Part shown: in pieces, positions 50,114 to 58,774 of the stretch
Layout: the number at the start of each line of letters is the position of its first letter
How positions within the stretch are numbered: the stretch's first letter is position 1
NCBI GenBank assembly: GCA_039812685.1
Contig: JBDIBB010000002.1
Location: 1-64,000 of the forward strand
Direction of reading: 5' to 3'
From: JBDIBB01 sp039812685
GTDB lineage: Bacteria; Acidobacteriota; Vicinamibacteria; Vicinamibacterales; JAFNAJ01
Length of the DNA stretch: 64,000 bases
Position numbers and translations under genes: made by a program
The notes under the pieces: generated by a model
The model's database searches: none
The model's input: only the letters and a program-made list of their open reading frames with translations
What the model was told of the DNA's origin: nothing

Positions 50114-52504
50114 TCAGGGGTGCATCGCCGCGGCCACCGGCGCGGGAGCCACCGCCGCGGGCATCGTGTTGGCATCGGCGGGAGGACCGGTGAGCGGCGT
50201 GGCCAGCGCATCGGTGCCGGCGGCCCACCACTGCCCGAGCGCGTCCCAGTAGGTGGCGCATTCCACGACGAGTTGCGGCGGCGTGTCGCCGAGCCCTTCC
50301 ACGAGCGCGCCGAACCGCCGCTCGCGCGCTATCTGAAAGTCCATGCCGACGGCGACGCTCAGACGGCTGTGTCCGGGCACCCGGAAGATCTTCGGCGCGG
50401 TGGTGCCATCCTCGAACAGCAGCGTGACGCGCACGTCGGCGTCGGTGGCCGACGTGTTGGCCAGCAGCACGTAGGTCGCGGTCTGCCGCGGGCCGCCTTC
50501 CTCACCCTGGGCGACGGCCCAGCGCGAGGCGGTCGCGGTGGCGCCCGGCGCGTTGTGCGCCTCGGTCCAGCCACCGACGCCCGGCCACCACATCGATCGC
50601 TCCACGATGACCGGCACGCCGTTGGTCACCCTGATCGTCGTCGAGACGGCGGTGTCGGCGAGCTGCGGATCCTCGTAGTTGACCCAGATGTTGCGCCGGC
50701 TGTTCGGACCGACCTCGTACGCCTTCTCGATCGTCCGGCCGTCGGGGAGGAGGTAGGTGGCCGTGATCCCGGCGGCCTGGTCTCCGGGGTTCGCAATCAG
50801 CACGAACAGGTCGAAGAAGCGGCCGGTCGCGCCCTCGGCGAGGAACCACTCCAGGCTGGGCTCCAGCACGCCGGCGCTGTTGTGGCCCGCGCCAAACGGC
50901 TGATCCGGCACGTAGAGATACATCGATCGCTCGGCGATGATCGGCACACCGTTGGTGGACGTGATCACCGCCGAGACGTCGGTGAGCGCCAGCGCCTCGT
51001 CCTCGAGATCCACCCAGATGGTGTAACGGCTCCTGGCAGGGACCTTGTACGACTTGACGATCGGCGCGCCCTCTGGCAGCAGGTAGCGAATCTCGATGGT
51101 GGCCGCCGCGTCCTCCGGGTTCTGGAGGAGGTAGAAGAGATCGAAGCCGCTGTGGGTGGCGCCCTCCGCGAAGTACCAGCGCGTGGCCGCGTGCTCGATC
51201 GCGGTCTCGGCATGACCGCCGTAGCCCGTCTCGTCCCACCACATCCGGCGGTCGACGACCACAAGGGCGTCGGCTTCGACGGTGGTCGAGAACGTCAGGT
51301 CCGCGAGGGCGGGCAGGTCGCGCGCGTTCACGGTTGCGCGTGCCCAGGAGGCCAGCGTGAGCGGCAGCGTCGCCCGCGTCGCGTCGCTGGTGAAGAACGT
51401 CAGGACCACCGTCACCGGATTGGGCGAAGGATTGACGAGCGAGAATTCGGTCGTGAAGAACGGGGAGTTCACGCCTTCGGCGAAGTAGCGGCGGAACGTT
51501 CCGCGCGGATGCGTGCCCTGCCGGAACTCGTCGACGTTGCTGATGAGGTCGCCGTCGGGATCCCCGAGCGCGCCGTCCTCTCCGGCGGCGCTGTTGGGAT
51601 CCAGACCATAGCGGTGCTCCCACCAGTCGGGCAACCCGTCGCCGTCGGTATCGGCGCCCGCGTCGTCGTCCACGTAGGTGAACGCCTGGGCGCTGCCCGT
51701 CTCACCCGACGGGTTGCGCACGGCCACCGCGACGGGCCCGCGCGCGTGCGGCGGCGTCACCGCCGTGATCGTGCGCGCGTCGACGACGACCACGTCGGCG
51801 GCCGCCGCGCCCCCGAAGGTCACCGTCGCGCCAGCCCTGAACTCGTCGCCGGCGATCGTCACGCGCAGGCCGCCCTCCGTGAGTCCCGACTTCGGCGACA
51901 CCTCACGCACGCGCACTGGCGGCGGCGTGAAGGTGAAACCGCCGGCCAGCGGCGGGCTGGAGAGCCCGTTGGCGGCCGCCACCACCTCGACCACCCCTGC
52001 CGCGTGCGGGGGCGTGACGGCGGTGGCCGTCGTCGCGTTGAGCACCGTCACACCAACCGCCGGGACACCGCCCAGCGTGAGCGTGAGGCCCGCGACGAAG
52101 CCGGTTCCCTTGACGCTGATGGCCGTCCCGCCGCTGCTCGGACCCGACGATGGTGTGATGCTGGTCACCGTCGGAGCGACGGGCGCTGCGGCGGGAACCA
52201 GCGCCGTCACCTCCTCCGAGTAGGCGCTCGTCAGTCCGCTGGTGTTGTAGGCCTGGACGGCGAAGTAGTAGCGTGTGCCGGAGGCCAGCTCGTCCACGGG
52301 CGCAGCCACCACGTTGCCGACGTCACGCGACTGCGTGTAGAGACCCGGCTGCGTGCCCCAGGACACGATGTAGCCCGCGAGATCGCTTTCCACGTTGGGA
52401 TCCCAGGCCACGGTGACACTGCCCGCCTGTGCGGTTCCGGTGAGGAAGAACAGGAGGAGGACAAGACGGCCGAGGCGGGCTCCCGGGCGGAGCGAGCGGA
52501 CCAT
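50114..52504 (-). CDS. Exported FnIII/IPT/calcium-loop protein with four WFAEG modules
   Basis: A 796-residue protein. The signal peptide (residues 1-27) ends GTAQAGS. A fibronectin III domain (about 28-108) is followed by two IPT/TIG domains (SPSSGPSSGGTAISVKGTGF-type starts, about 112-285), and Asp-rich loops DTDGDGLPDWWEHRYGLD and DPDGDLISNVDEF. Four ~110-residue modules follow; the third (WFLAEGATGRFFDLFVLIANP, IWVNYEDPQL, ERSMWWPG) is closest to the third module of the 870-2513 protein, and the fourth starts WAVAQG without FAEG. It ends in an Ala/Pro tail. The start at 52504 is chosen to place the signal peptide at the N-terminus. It is probably a cell-surface protein. Confidence 0.88.
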   Translation of the reverse strand: MVRSLRPGARLGRLVLLLFFLTGTAQAGSVTVAWDPNVESDLAGYIVSWGTQPGLYTQSRDVGNVVAAPVDELASGTRYYFAVQAYNTSGLTSAYSEEVTALVPAAAPVAPTVTSITPSSGPSSGGTAISVKGTGFVAGLTLTLGGVPAVGVTVLNATTATAVTPPHAAGVVEVVAAANGLSSPPLAGGFTFTPPPVRVREVSPKSGLTEGGLRVTIAGDEFRAGATVTFGGAAAADVVVVDARTITAVTPPHARGPVAVAVRNPSGETGSAQAFTYVDDDAGADTDGDGLPDWWEHRYGLDPNSAAGEDGALGDPDGDLISNVDEFRQGTHPRGTFRRYFAEGVNSPFFTTEFSLVNPSPNPVTVVLTFFTSDATRATLPLTLASWARATVNARDLPALADLTFSTTVEADALVVVDRRMWWDETGYGGHAETAIEHAATRWYFAEGATHSGFDLFYLLQNPEDAAATIEIRYLLPEGAPIVKSYKVPARSRYTIWVDLEDEALALTDVSAVITSTNGVPIIAERSMYLYVPDQPFGAGHNSAGVLEPSLEWFLAEGATGRFFDLFVLIANPGDQAAGITATYLLPDGRTIEKAYEVGPNSRRNIWVNYEDPQLADTAVSTTIRVTNGVPVIVERSMWWPGVGGWTEAHNAPGATATASRWAVAQGEEGGPRQTATYVLLANTSATDADVRVTLLFEDGTTAPKIFRVPGHSRLSVAVGMDFQIARERRFGALVEGLGDTPPQLVVECATYWDALGQWWAAGTDALATPLTGPPADANTMPAAVAPAPVAAAMHP

Positions 52505-52763
52505 GCCCGACGCCTTGCGCAACCCGCATGCCCCAGGGCGCGTGCCGGAGATCCGCCGATTCCGGCCAGAAACGTGCAATCATCGGCCGGGGCCCGTGGC
52601 GAAGCCTTACGGTTCCGTAAGCGGGATCCCGTTCCTGCGGCTGTCGGGCCGCGGCGACGGGCCCGCCCGGACCGCCGCCGGACCCGGGCGCCGGCACCCT
52701 CGGCCATGAACCCCTGGATGGACGACACCGTCTATGCACGGCGTGAAAGGGAGAGGTCACCGC

Positions 52764-53561
52764 ATGCGATTCGCCCGCCAACACCTGCTCGGTCTGGCCG
52801 CCGCCGTCCTCGTCACCTGGCCGCTGACGGCCTGCGAACTCACCACCGCCTCTTTTCGTGCCGAGGCGCGCGACCAGTGGGACAGGACCTTCACGCTGGC
52901 CGCCAACGGCCAGTTCGAACTGGAGAACACGAACGGGGGCATCGAGGTCGAGCGCACCGACGGCAGCCAGGTGCAGGTGCAGGCGGAGCGCATCGCCAGG
53001 GCCTCGAGCGAGGAGGCCGCACGTGAACTGCTGAAGAAGGTGGACATCGTCGTGGATGCCGGCGAGAACCGCGTCCGGCTCCGCACGAAGACGCCCCCTG
53101 GCTGGAACCTGGGCGGCGTCGAGGTGAAGTACCTCGTGAAAGTTCCCGCGGGCATCGCGGTGAAGGTCGAGAACACGAACGGGCGTGTCCGGCTGAACGG
53201 CCTCGATGGCCCGGTGGAGGCCACCACGACCAACGGCGGCGTGTCGGGTCAGGGTCTGAGCGGTCGCGTGCGGGCATCGACCACCAACGGCGGCGTCGAT
53301 CTCACCGTGACCGCCGTGCACCCCGACGGTGTCGAGTTGTCAACCACCAACGGCGGCGTGTCCCTGACGCTGCCGGCCACGGCCAGGGCCGACATCTCCG
53401 CGAGTTGCACCAACGGCGGCATTTCGACGTCGGGCCTGTCGGTGGAGACCACCGAGTCGTCGCGGCGCCGCCTCGAGGGCCGGCTCAACGGGGGCGGGCC
53501 CAGGGTGCGCCTGGAAACGGTCAACGGCGGCGTTCGCCTGTCGGGCGGCGCGGCCAACTGA
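52764..53561 (+). CDS. DUF4097 lipoprotein with TTNGG repeats
   Basis: A 265-residue protein. The lipobox is LTAC (Cys24) after a hydrophobic stretch. The mature part is a chain of short beta segments, at least eight of which carry NGG or NGR turns (ENTNGGIEV, TTTNGGVSG, STTNGGVDL, STTNGGVSL, SCTNGGIST, ETVNGGVRL), as expected of a right-handed beta-helix of DUF4097. AGAGG at 52752-52756 sets the start. It is divergent from the WFAEG-repeat gene. Function unknown; a cell-envelope location is likely. Confidence 0.85.
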   Translation: MRFARQHLLGLAAAVLVTWPLTACELTTASFRAEARDQWDRTFTLAANGQFELENTNGGIEVERTDGSQVQVQAERIARASSEEAARELLKKVDIVVDAGENRVRLRTKTPPGWNLGGVEVKYLVKVPAGIAVKVENTNGRVRLNGLDGPVEATTTNGGVSGQGLSGRVRASTTNGGVDLTVTAVHPDGVELSTTNGGVSLTLPATARADISASCTNGGISTSGLSVETTESSRRRLEGRLNGGGPRVRLETVNGGVRLSGGAAN

Positions 53562-53591
53562 GCCGGGAGGGACCGCCACCGGCTCTTCGCG

Positions 53592-54770
53592 CTACTGCCC
53601 CGGCTGACGCTCCGGGACCTGCCGTGGCTGCTGGCCGCGCCCTCGAAGGCGCGGCCGCCAGCCCTCATCGAATGCCGTCCCCACCACGAGGCTCGCCACG
53701 CCATCGTAGCTGCGCAGTCCCTCCGCCACGGTGTTGGCTTCGAGAAACCGGCGATAACCCGACCAGGCCACGTGACGGACCATCGGGCGCACCTGCTCGA
53801 GCCGGCGAGCGATCGCCCGGTAATCCTCACGTGGTCCTTCATCCAGCCCTGCCATCACCGCCTTCGCCGCCGGCAGCGGCAGCATGGCGGTCAGGTGAGG
53901 CAGCAGGTCGAGCCACGCGCTGTAGCGCACCTGGGGCGTGCCCCGCATGCCGGCGAGCCACCCGATGAACCCGGCTTCCGCCTCGTGCGCCAGCCCGGCC
54001 AGGTGTCCCCACTCGTGCAGCAGCATCGCGGGCCGCTCGAAGGGCAGCGCCGAGGGCACGATGATCACGTCGAGCGACCATGGGTTGGTGAAGCCTGCGA
54101 TGCCGGCCGCCTCGAACCATGGCCCGAGCCACGTGCGCTTGGGGAGACCGGCGACGAACCCGTCGGGCAGCGCGATTTCCCGAAGCGCCTCGGCCAGCGC
54201 CGGCGCCATCCCGGCGCGAAGGGCTTCACCCTCGGCCCATGGGCGGTCGTGGGTCCCGGCGTACAGGGTGTTGAGTTCGCTGACGGCTGTCGCGGCCGCA
54301 CGGCGCACCGCCGCCTCGTCCACGCGCGCGGGATCGTGATCGAGCCGGGTGGCCAGCGGCGCCCGGCGGTAGTTGAGTCCCCACGATGCGAGGAACCACG
54401 TCGTGCCGGCGCCAGCCAGCGCCGCCAGGATGAGCGTCGAACGCAGCGCAATCCGCAGCCTCGCGCCCGTGGCGGCGCGGCGCCACGGCGCCGCGGCCAG
54501 CCAGCCCAGCGTGGCCAGCACCAGGGCCAGCAGCGGATCGGCCATCGCCCAGGGCAGGCGGTTGGTCAGCCCCGTCAGCCGGGGCTGCCACCAGGCGTAG
54601 AGGCCGAGCGAGTAATGGCGCTCGACGAACGTCCCATCCCAGGGACCGATCCACGCCGCCGCCGCCAGGCCGCCGGCGATCAGGGCGCCGAGGGCCGGAC
54701 AGACGAGGCGGTCTCGTCGCCGGTGATCAGCCGGATGCTGCGCTGGTACGTGAAATACGCGAACGTCCAC
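53592..54770 (-). CDS. DUF3810-type membrane metalloprotease
   Basis: Up to 392 residues. Three hydrophobic segments (about 26-44, 76-94, 110-128) precede a soluble domain with HEWGH (residues 252-256) and a third ligand candidate in HEAEAGFIGWL, a zincin pattern. The family is predicted membrane-bound zinc peptidases of unknown substrate. The start is uncertain: the ATG at 54770 overlaps the NDH-2 gene by 91 bases, and no ATG or GTG lies between it and the first membrane segment. Confidence 0.8.
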   Translation of the reverse strand: MDVRVFHVPAQHPADHRRRDRLVCPALGALIAGGLAAAAWIGPWDGTFVERHYSLGLYAWWQPRLTGLTNRLPWAMADPLLALVLATLGWLAAAPWRRAATGARLRIALRSTLILAALAGAGTTWFLASWGLNYRRAPLATRLDHDPARVDEAAVRRAAATAVSELNTLYAGTHDRPWAEGEALRAGMAPALAEALREIALPDGFVAGLPKRTWLGPWFEAAGIAGFTNPWSLDVIIVPSALPFERPAMLLHEWGHLAGLAHEAEAGFIGWLAGMRGTPQVRYSAWLDLLPHLTAMLPLPAAKAVMAGLDEGPREDYRAIARRLEQVRPMVRHVAWSGYRRFLEANTVAEGLRSYDGVASLVVGTAFDEGWRPRLRGRGQQPRQVPERQPGQ

Positions 54771-55990
54771 TGGACGAACACCACGATGCGATTACGGAAC
54801 CCCGTCAGTTGCCAGATGTGGACGAACAGCCAGAACAGCCACGCGGGGGATCCGCGAAGCCGCACGCGGCCGAGGTCGGCCACGGCACGGGCGCGCCCGA
54901 TCGTGGCGAGGTTGCCGAGGTTGCGGTAGACGAACGGCGCGCGGGGGGCCCCGCGCAGCGTCGCCAGGACGTTGCGCGCGGCCCAGGCGGCCTGCTGCAT
55001 GGCCACCTGCGCGACGCCGGGCAGCAGCCGTCCATCGCCGGCGTCGAACGCCGCCAGATCTCCGACCACGTAGACGTCGTCACGGCCGGGAATCGTCAGG
55101 TCGGGCCTGACCTTCACGCGCCCGGCCCGGTCGACCGGAACGCCCAGCCCGCGACCGAGCGGCGAGGCGGCGACGCCGGCGGCCCAGATGATGGTGGCCG
55201 CGTCGATCGTCTCCTCGCCGATGCGCACCCGGCCGGGCTCCACCTCGGTCACCTGGGCACCGAGGCGAACCTCCACGCCCAGCTCGCGCAGCGCCTCCTC
55301 GGCGTAGCGGCGCAAGGGTTCGGGAAACGCCGCCAGCAGCGTGGGTGCGCCCTCCAGCAGCACCACCCGGGCCGATTCGGGAAAGATCTCCCGGAATTCC
55401 CTGCGCAGCGCGTGACGGGCGATCTCGGCGAGCGCGCCGGCCATCTCCACGCCGGTGGGCCCGCCGCCGATCACCACGAACGTGAGCAGGCGGCGCTGCT
55501 CCCGCCCATCGGCGGTCCGTTCGGCCCGCTCGAAGGCCAGCAGCACCTCCCGCCGAATCGTCAGCGCATCGTCGAGCGTCTTGAGCGCGGGCGCCGCGGC
55601 GCTCCACTGGTCGTGACCGAAGTAGGAATGCGTCGCCCCGGCGGCGATGATGACGGCGTCGTACGGCAGGTCGCCGATGTCGAGCCGTACCACCTTGCGT
55701 TGGACGTCGACGGCCTGCGCCTCGGCGAGCAGCACCTGGACGTTCGGCTGACCGCGCAGGACGTAGCGGATGGGCGATGCGATATCGCCCGGCGAGAGAC
55801 CCGCCGTCGCCACCTGGTAGAGGAGCGGCTGGAAGAGGTGATGGTTGCGGCGGTCCACCAGCACGACGTCCACGCGGGCGCGACGCAGCGCCCGTGCGGC
55901 GCTGAGCCCCCCGAAACCGCCGCCGACGATGACGACGCGCGGCCGGCCTGTGGCCCGCAGAGGCAATGGAAACGGCGCTTCCTTCGACAC
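54680..55990 (-). CDS. ndh: Type II NADH dehydrogenase
   Basis: A 436-residue flavoprotein that passes electrons from NADH to quinone without proton pumping. The FAD site is VVIVGGGFGGLSAARALRRA, followed by NHHLFQPLLYQVATAGLSP. The NADH site is FVVIGGGPTGVEMAGALAEI, and DVYVVGDLAAF is the second FAD contact. The C-terminal amphipathic region (LFWLFVHIWQLTGFRNRIVV) is the membrane-binding part. GTG at 55990 with GAGG 5 nt upstream is preferred over longer extensions. It lies 67 bases after the ABC permease gene. Confidence 0.93.
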   Translation of the reverse strand: MSKEAPFPLPLRATGRPRVVIVGGGFGGLSAARALRRARVDVVLVDRRNHHLFQPLLYQVATAGLSPGDIASPIRYVLRGQPNVQVLLAEAQAVDVQRKVVRLDIGDLPYDAVIIAAGATHSYFGHDQWSAAAPALKTLDDALTIRREVLLAFERAERTADGREQRRLLTFVVIGGGPTGVEMAGALAEIARHALRREFREIFPESARVVLLEGAPTLLAAFPEPLRRYAEEALRELGVEVRLGAQVTEVEPGRVRIGEETIDAATIIWAAGVAASPLGRGLGVPVDRAGRVKVRPDLTIPGRDDVYVVGDLAAFDAGDGRLLPGVAQVAMQQAAWAARNVLATLRGAPRAPFVYRNLGNLATIGRARAVADLGRVRLRGSPAWLFWLFVHIWQLTGFRNRIVVFVQWTFAYFTYQRSIRLITGDETASSVRPSAP

Positions 55991-56057
55991 CAGCACCTCG
56001 ACCGCCGCGCACGCCGCGGCGCGGCGCGGTCCGCCGGTTGGCCGCCGCGCCTGTCTT

Positions 56058-57347
56058 CTATTCGTACCGTAATGCCTCCACCGGGTCCAGCCGGGCGGCC
56101 CTGACCGCCGGCCAGTAGCCGGCGAGTACGCCCGTGCCAACCGCCCCCAGCAGTCCGCCGGCCACCACCCAGAGCGGCGGCATCGCCGAGAACGCCGGGG
56201 CCAGCACGGTGACGACGACGCCGATGCCCGCGGCCAGCCCCAGGCCGGCCACGCCGCCGATGGCCGAGAGCAGCACGGCCTCCAGCAGGAACTGCCGCAG
56301 CACCTCGCGCCGGCGCGCGCCCACCGCCAGGCGCACGCCGATCTCGCGGGTGCGCTCGGTCACGCTGATCAGCATCACGTTGGCGATGCCGATGCCCCCG
56401 ATGAACAGGCTGATGGCGGCCAGGCCGAGCGTGACGCCGCCGATGGCGGCGCTCACGCGATCGAATTGCGCGATGATCTGGTCGGCCGAGGAGAGGCGGA
56501 AGTCGTCCTCCTCGCCGGGCGCGAGCCCGCGCAACTGGCGCAGGATGGCTTCGGTCTCCGAGCGCGCCTGCTCGCGGCGTCCTGGCTTCGCCCGGACGTA
56601 GAGCACGGTGTTCTCGGCCTGCGGGAACTGCCGCGCCGTGGTGCCCAGCGGAATCGACATCACCGCGTCCTGCCGGTTCTCGCCGAAGAACCCGCCCTTG
56701 CGCGGGGCGAGTTCGCCCACCACGTAGTAGGTCGCGCCGGCCAGCACGAAGGTCCGCCCCACGGTGCGGCCGCGAGCGCCGGTACCGAACAGCGCGGTGG
56801 CGAGGTTGCTGCCGATGACCGCGACGCGCGCGCCGACGCGGTCCTCCACGTCGGTGAAGGGCCGTCCCGCCGCGAACTCGGCCCCGACCACCTCGAAGAA
56901 GTTCGGCGAGGCGCCCTCCACGAGCAGCGTATCCACCTCAGTGCCGCCGGCGCGCGCGGTGAGGGCGCGGCCCGACACGACGGTTGGCACGATCACCTGC
57001 ACCGCCACCTCGCGCACGGCCTCACCCAGGCGCGCGATCGGTCCCGCGAAGGCCGGCTCGAGCGGCAGCCTGCGGGCTTCGCGCTCGGACGCCGGCTGGT
57101 AAGGATCCCCGCTCAGGTGGAAGGCGAACACGTTGTCGGTGCCGAGATCGCGGAACATCTCGGCAATGGAGTTGCGGACGCCCGCCAGCACCGAGGCCAC
57201 CAGCACGACGGTGACGATGCCGATGACGATGCCGAAGATGGCGAGCGCGGATCGGGCCGGCTGCGTGCGCAGCGAGTCGACGGCCAGCGCCGCCGACTCG
57301 CCGAGGGCAGTGCGCCAGCGGCGGAAGGCTGAGGCGTCCGACTGCAC
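56058..57347 (-). CDS. MacB-type ABC transporter permease
   Basis: A 429-residue permease. One N-terminal membrane helix (SALAIFGIVIGIVTVVLVAS) is followed by a large MacB-PCD periplasmic domain and an FtsX domain with three helices (starting near ISLFIGGIGIANVMLISVTE), including the TERTREIGVRLAVGARR coupling helix. It starts at GTG, 10 bases after the stop of a similar permease gene. No ATP-binding gene is adjacent. MacB-like systems export peptides, lipids or antibiotics by a mechanotransmission mechanism. Confidence 0.9.
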   Translation of the reverse strand: MQSDASAFRRWRTALGESAALAVDSLRTQPARSALAIFGIVIGIVTVVLVASVLAGVRNSIAEMFRDLGTDNVFAFHLSGDPYQPASEREARRLPLEPAFAGPIARLGEAVREVAVQVIVPTVVSGRALTARAGGTEVDTLLVEGASPNFFEVVGAEFAAGRPFTDVEDRVGARVAVIGSNLATALFGTGARGRTVGRTFVLAGATYYVVGELAPRKGGFFGENRQDAVMSIPLGTTARQFPQAENTVLYVRAKPGRREQARSETEAILRQLRGLAPGEEDDFRLSSADQIIAQFDRVSAAIGGVTLGLAAISLFIGGIGIANVMLISVTERTREIGVRLAVGARRREVLRQFLLEAVLLSAIGGVAGLGLAAGIGVVVTVLAPAFSAMPPLWVVAGGLLGAVGTGVLAGYWPAVRAARLDPVEALRYE

Positions 57348-57357
57348 GATGTGTCCC

Positions 57358-58614
57358 CTACTCCGCCCGGATGGCGGTGACGATATCGACGCGCGTCGCA
57401 CGCCGCGCGGGATACCACCCGGCGGCCAGTCCGCTCGCTCCCGAAGCCAGCAGCGACCAGACGGCGGTGGCGTCGTCGATCGCCAGGGGAAGGCCCGAGG
57501 CGCCGGCCGCGGCGCGCACCACGATCCACGCCGCGGCAAGGCCCAGCACCCCGCCCGCGATGGCCACCAGCAGCGACTCGGCCAGCACTTCGCGGGAGAT
57601 GTGTCCGCGCCGGGCGCCCAGTGCCCGCCGTACACCGATCTCGCGGGTCCGCTGGCTCACCGACACCAGCGTGGTGTTGGTGATGACCACGATGGCCGCC
57701 AGCAGAGCCATCGCCGAAATCGGCAGCGCCGCGGCGCCGATGCGCTGGGTGACGCGGAACACGAAGGTACGCGCGGCCTCGGGCGAGAGGATGTCGAAGT
57801 TGTTCTCCCTGCCGGGACCGAGCTGACGTCTGGCGCGCATGGTGATCACGGCATGATCCTCGGCCGCCGGCGTCGTCGAGCCGCCGGCGGCCCGGGCGAA
57901 GACCTGCAGCGTGGCCGGCGCGCCGAACACGCGCTCGAAGGCCCGCAGCGGAACCCACACGTATCGATCGAGCGAGGCGCCGCCCGAGGTGCCCAGCCGT
58001 CCCTGCACGCCGACGATGACGAAGCCGCGACCTCCCAGCCGGATGCGTGCGCCCAGCGGGTCGCGGCCGGGAAACAGCGCGTCGGCCACCTCGGCGCCAA
58101 TTACTGCCACCAGCGCCGCCGCGGTCTCCTCGTACGGCTGGAAGAAGCGGCCGCCCTCGATGCCCAGATCCCGGATCAGCGCCATCTCCACCGAGGTGCC
58201 GACGATCGCCGCGTTGTCGTAGGTGCGGCCGCCGGCGCTCACCGGCGCGACCTGCTGCGTGCTGGGGGCGTAGATCACGCGGCCCGCGGCCTGGCGCGCC
58301 AGGAACCGTGCGTCATCGCGCGTGAGGGCGGGATGGCGCTCCAGTTTCCGCTCGAGTTCCTTCCGGCTCACCGAACCGGAGGACGCGATCTGGGCGATCA
58401 CGAACGTGTCGCTGCCGAAGGTCCGTGCCGCGCTGATTTCGGCGAACTGCCGTACGCCGTCGAGCGCCGCGGTCACGATCGCCATGGTGGCGACGGCGAC
58501 CACGATGGCGAGCATGCCGAGCCCCGTGCGCAGCGGGTGGGCGCGCAGCGCGCCGATGGCCTGCGCCACTTGCGCGTCCGCCACTCCCTGCAGCAAGAAA
58601 CGCGTCGTCGTCAT
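57358..58614 (-). CDS. MacB-type ABC transporter permease
   Basis: A 418-residue permease with the same plan as its downstream neighbour: N-terminal helix (GLGMLAIVVAVATMAIVTAA), MacB-PCD domain, and FtsX domain with SQRTREIGVRRALGARRGH. The two are paralogues, about equally long, and could form a heterodimer. ATG at 58614 is chosen over a start seven codons upstream by position relative to the first helix. A divergent adaptor gene begins 161 bases away. Confidence 0.9.
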   Translation of the reverse strand: MTTTRFLLQGVADAQVAQAIGALRAHPLRTGLGMLAIVVAVATMAIVTAALDGVRQFAEISAARTFGSDTFVIAQIASSGSVSRKELERKLERHPALTRDDARFLARQAAGRVIYAPSTQQVAPVSAGGRTYDNAAIVGTSVEMALIRDLGIEGGRFFQPYEETAAALVAVIGAEVADALFPGRDPLGARIRLGGRGFVIVGVQGRLGTSGGASLDRYVWVPLRAFERVFGAPATLQVFARAAGGSTTPAAEDHAVITMRARRQLGPGRENNFDILSPEAARTFVFRVTQRIGAAALPISAMALLAAIVVITNTTLVSVSQRTREIGVRRALGARRGHISREVLAESLLVAIAGGVLGLAAAWIVVRAAAGASGLPLAIDDATAVWSLLASGASGLAAGWYPARRATRVDIVTAIRAE

Positions 58615-58650
58615 GAGGCGGCCAGCCGGGAACACGCCCTTCGCCCCGAC

Positions 58651-58656
58651 ATTCTA
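58651..58656 (-). promoter_or_regulatory. -10-like TAGAAT for the permease pair
   Basis: On the minus strand TAGAAT lies 37 bases before the permease ATG. It overlaps an ATTCT-N8-AGAAT inverted repeat (58651-58668), a possible operator between the divergent permease and adaptor genes. No -35 was found. Confidence 0.25.
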
Positions 58657-58774
58657 ACGTGAGAGAATCGGCCTGCCGCCCGCGGCGCGCGCCGTGCGAT
58701 CCCGCGGCGCGCCTGCCCCCTCACGCCGACCGGATGCAGACGGGCGTGACGATCCCCATGACGGAGTGATGTCG

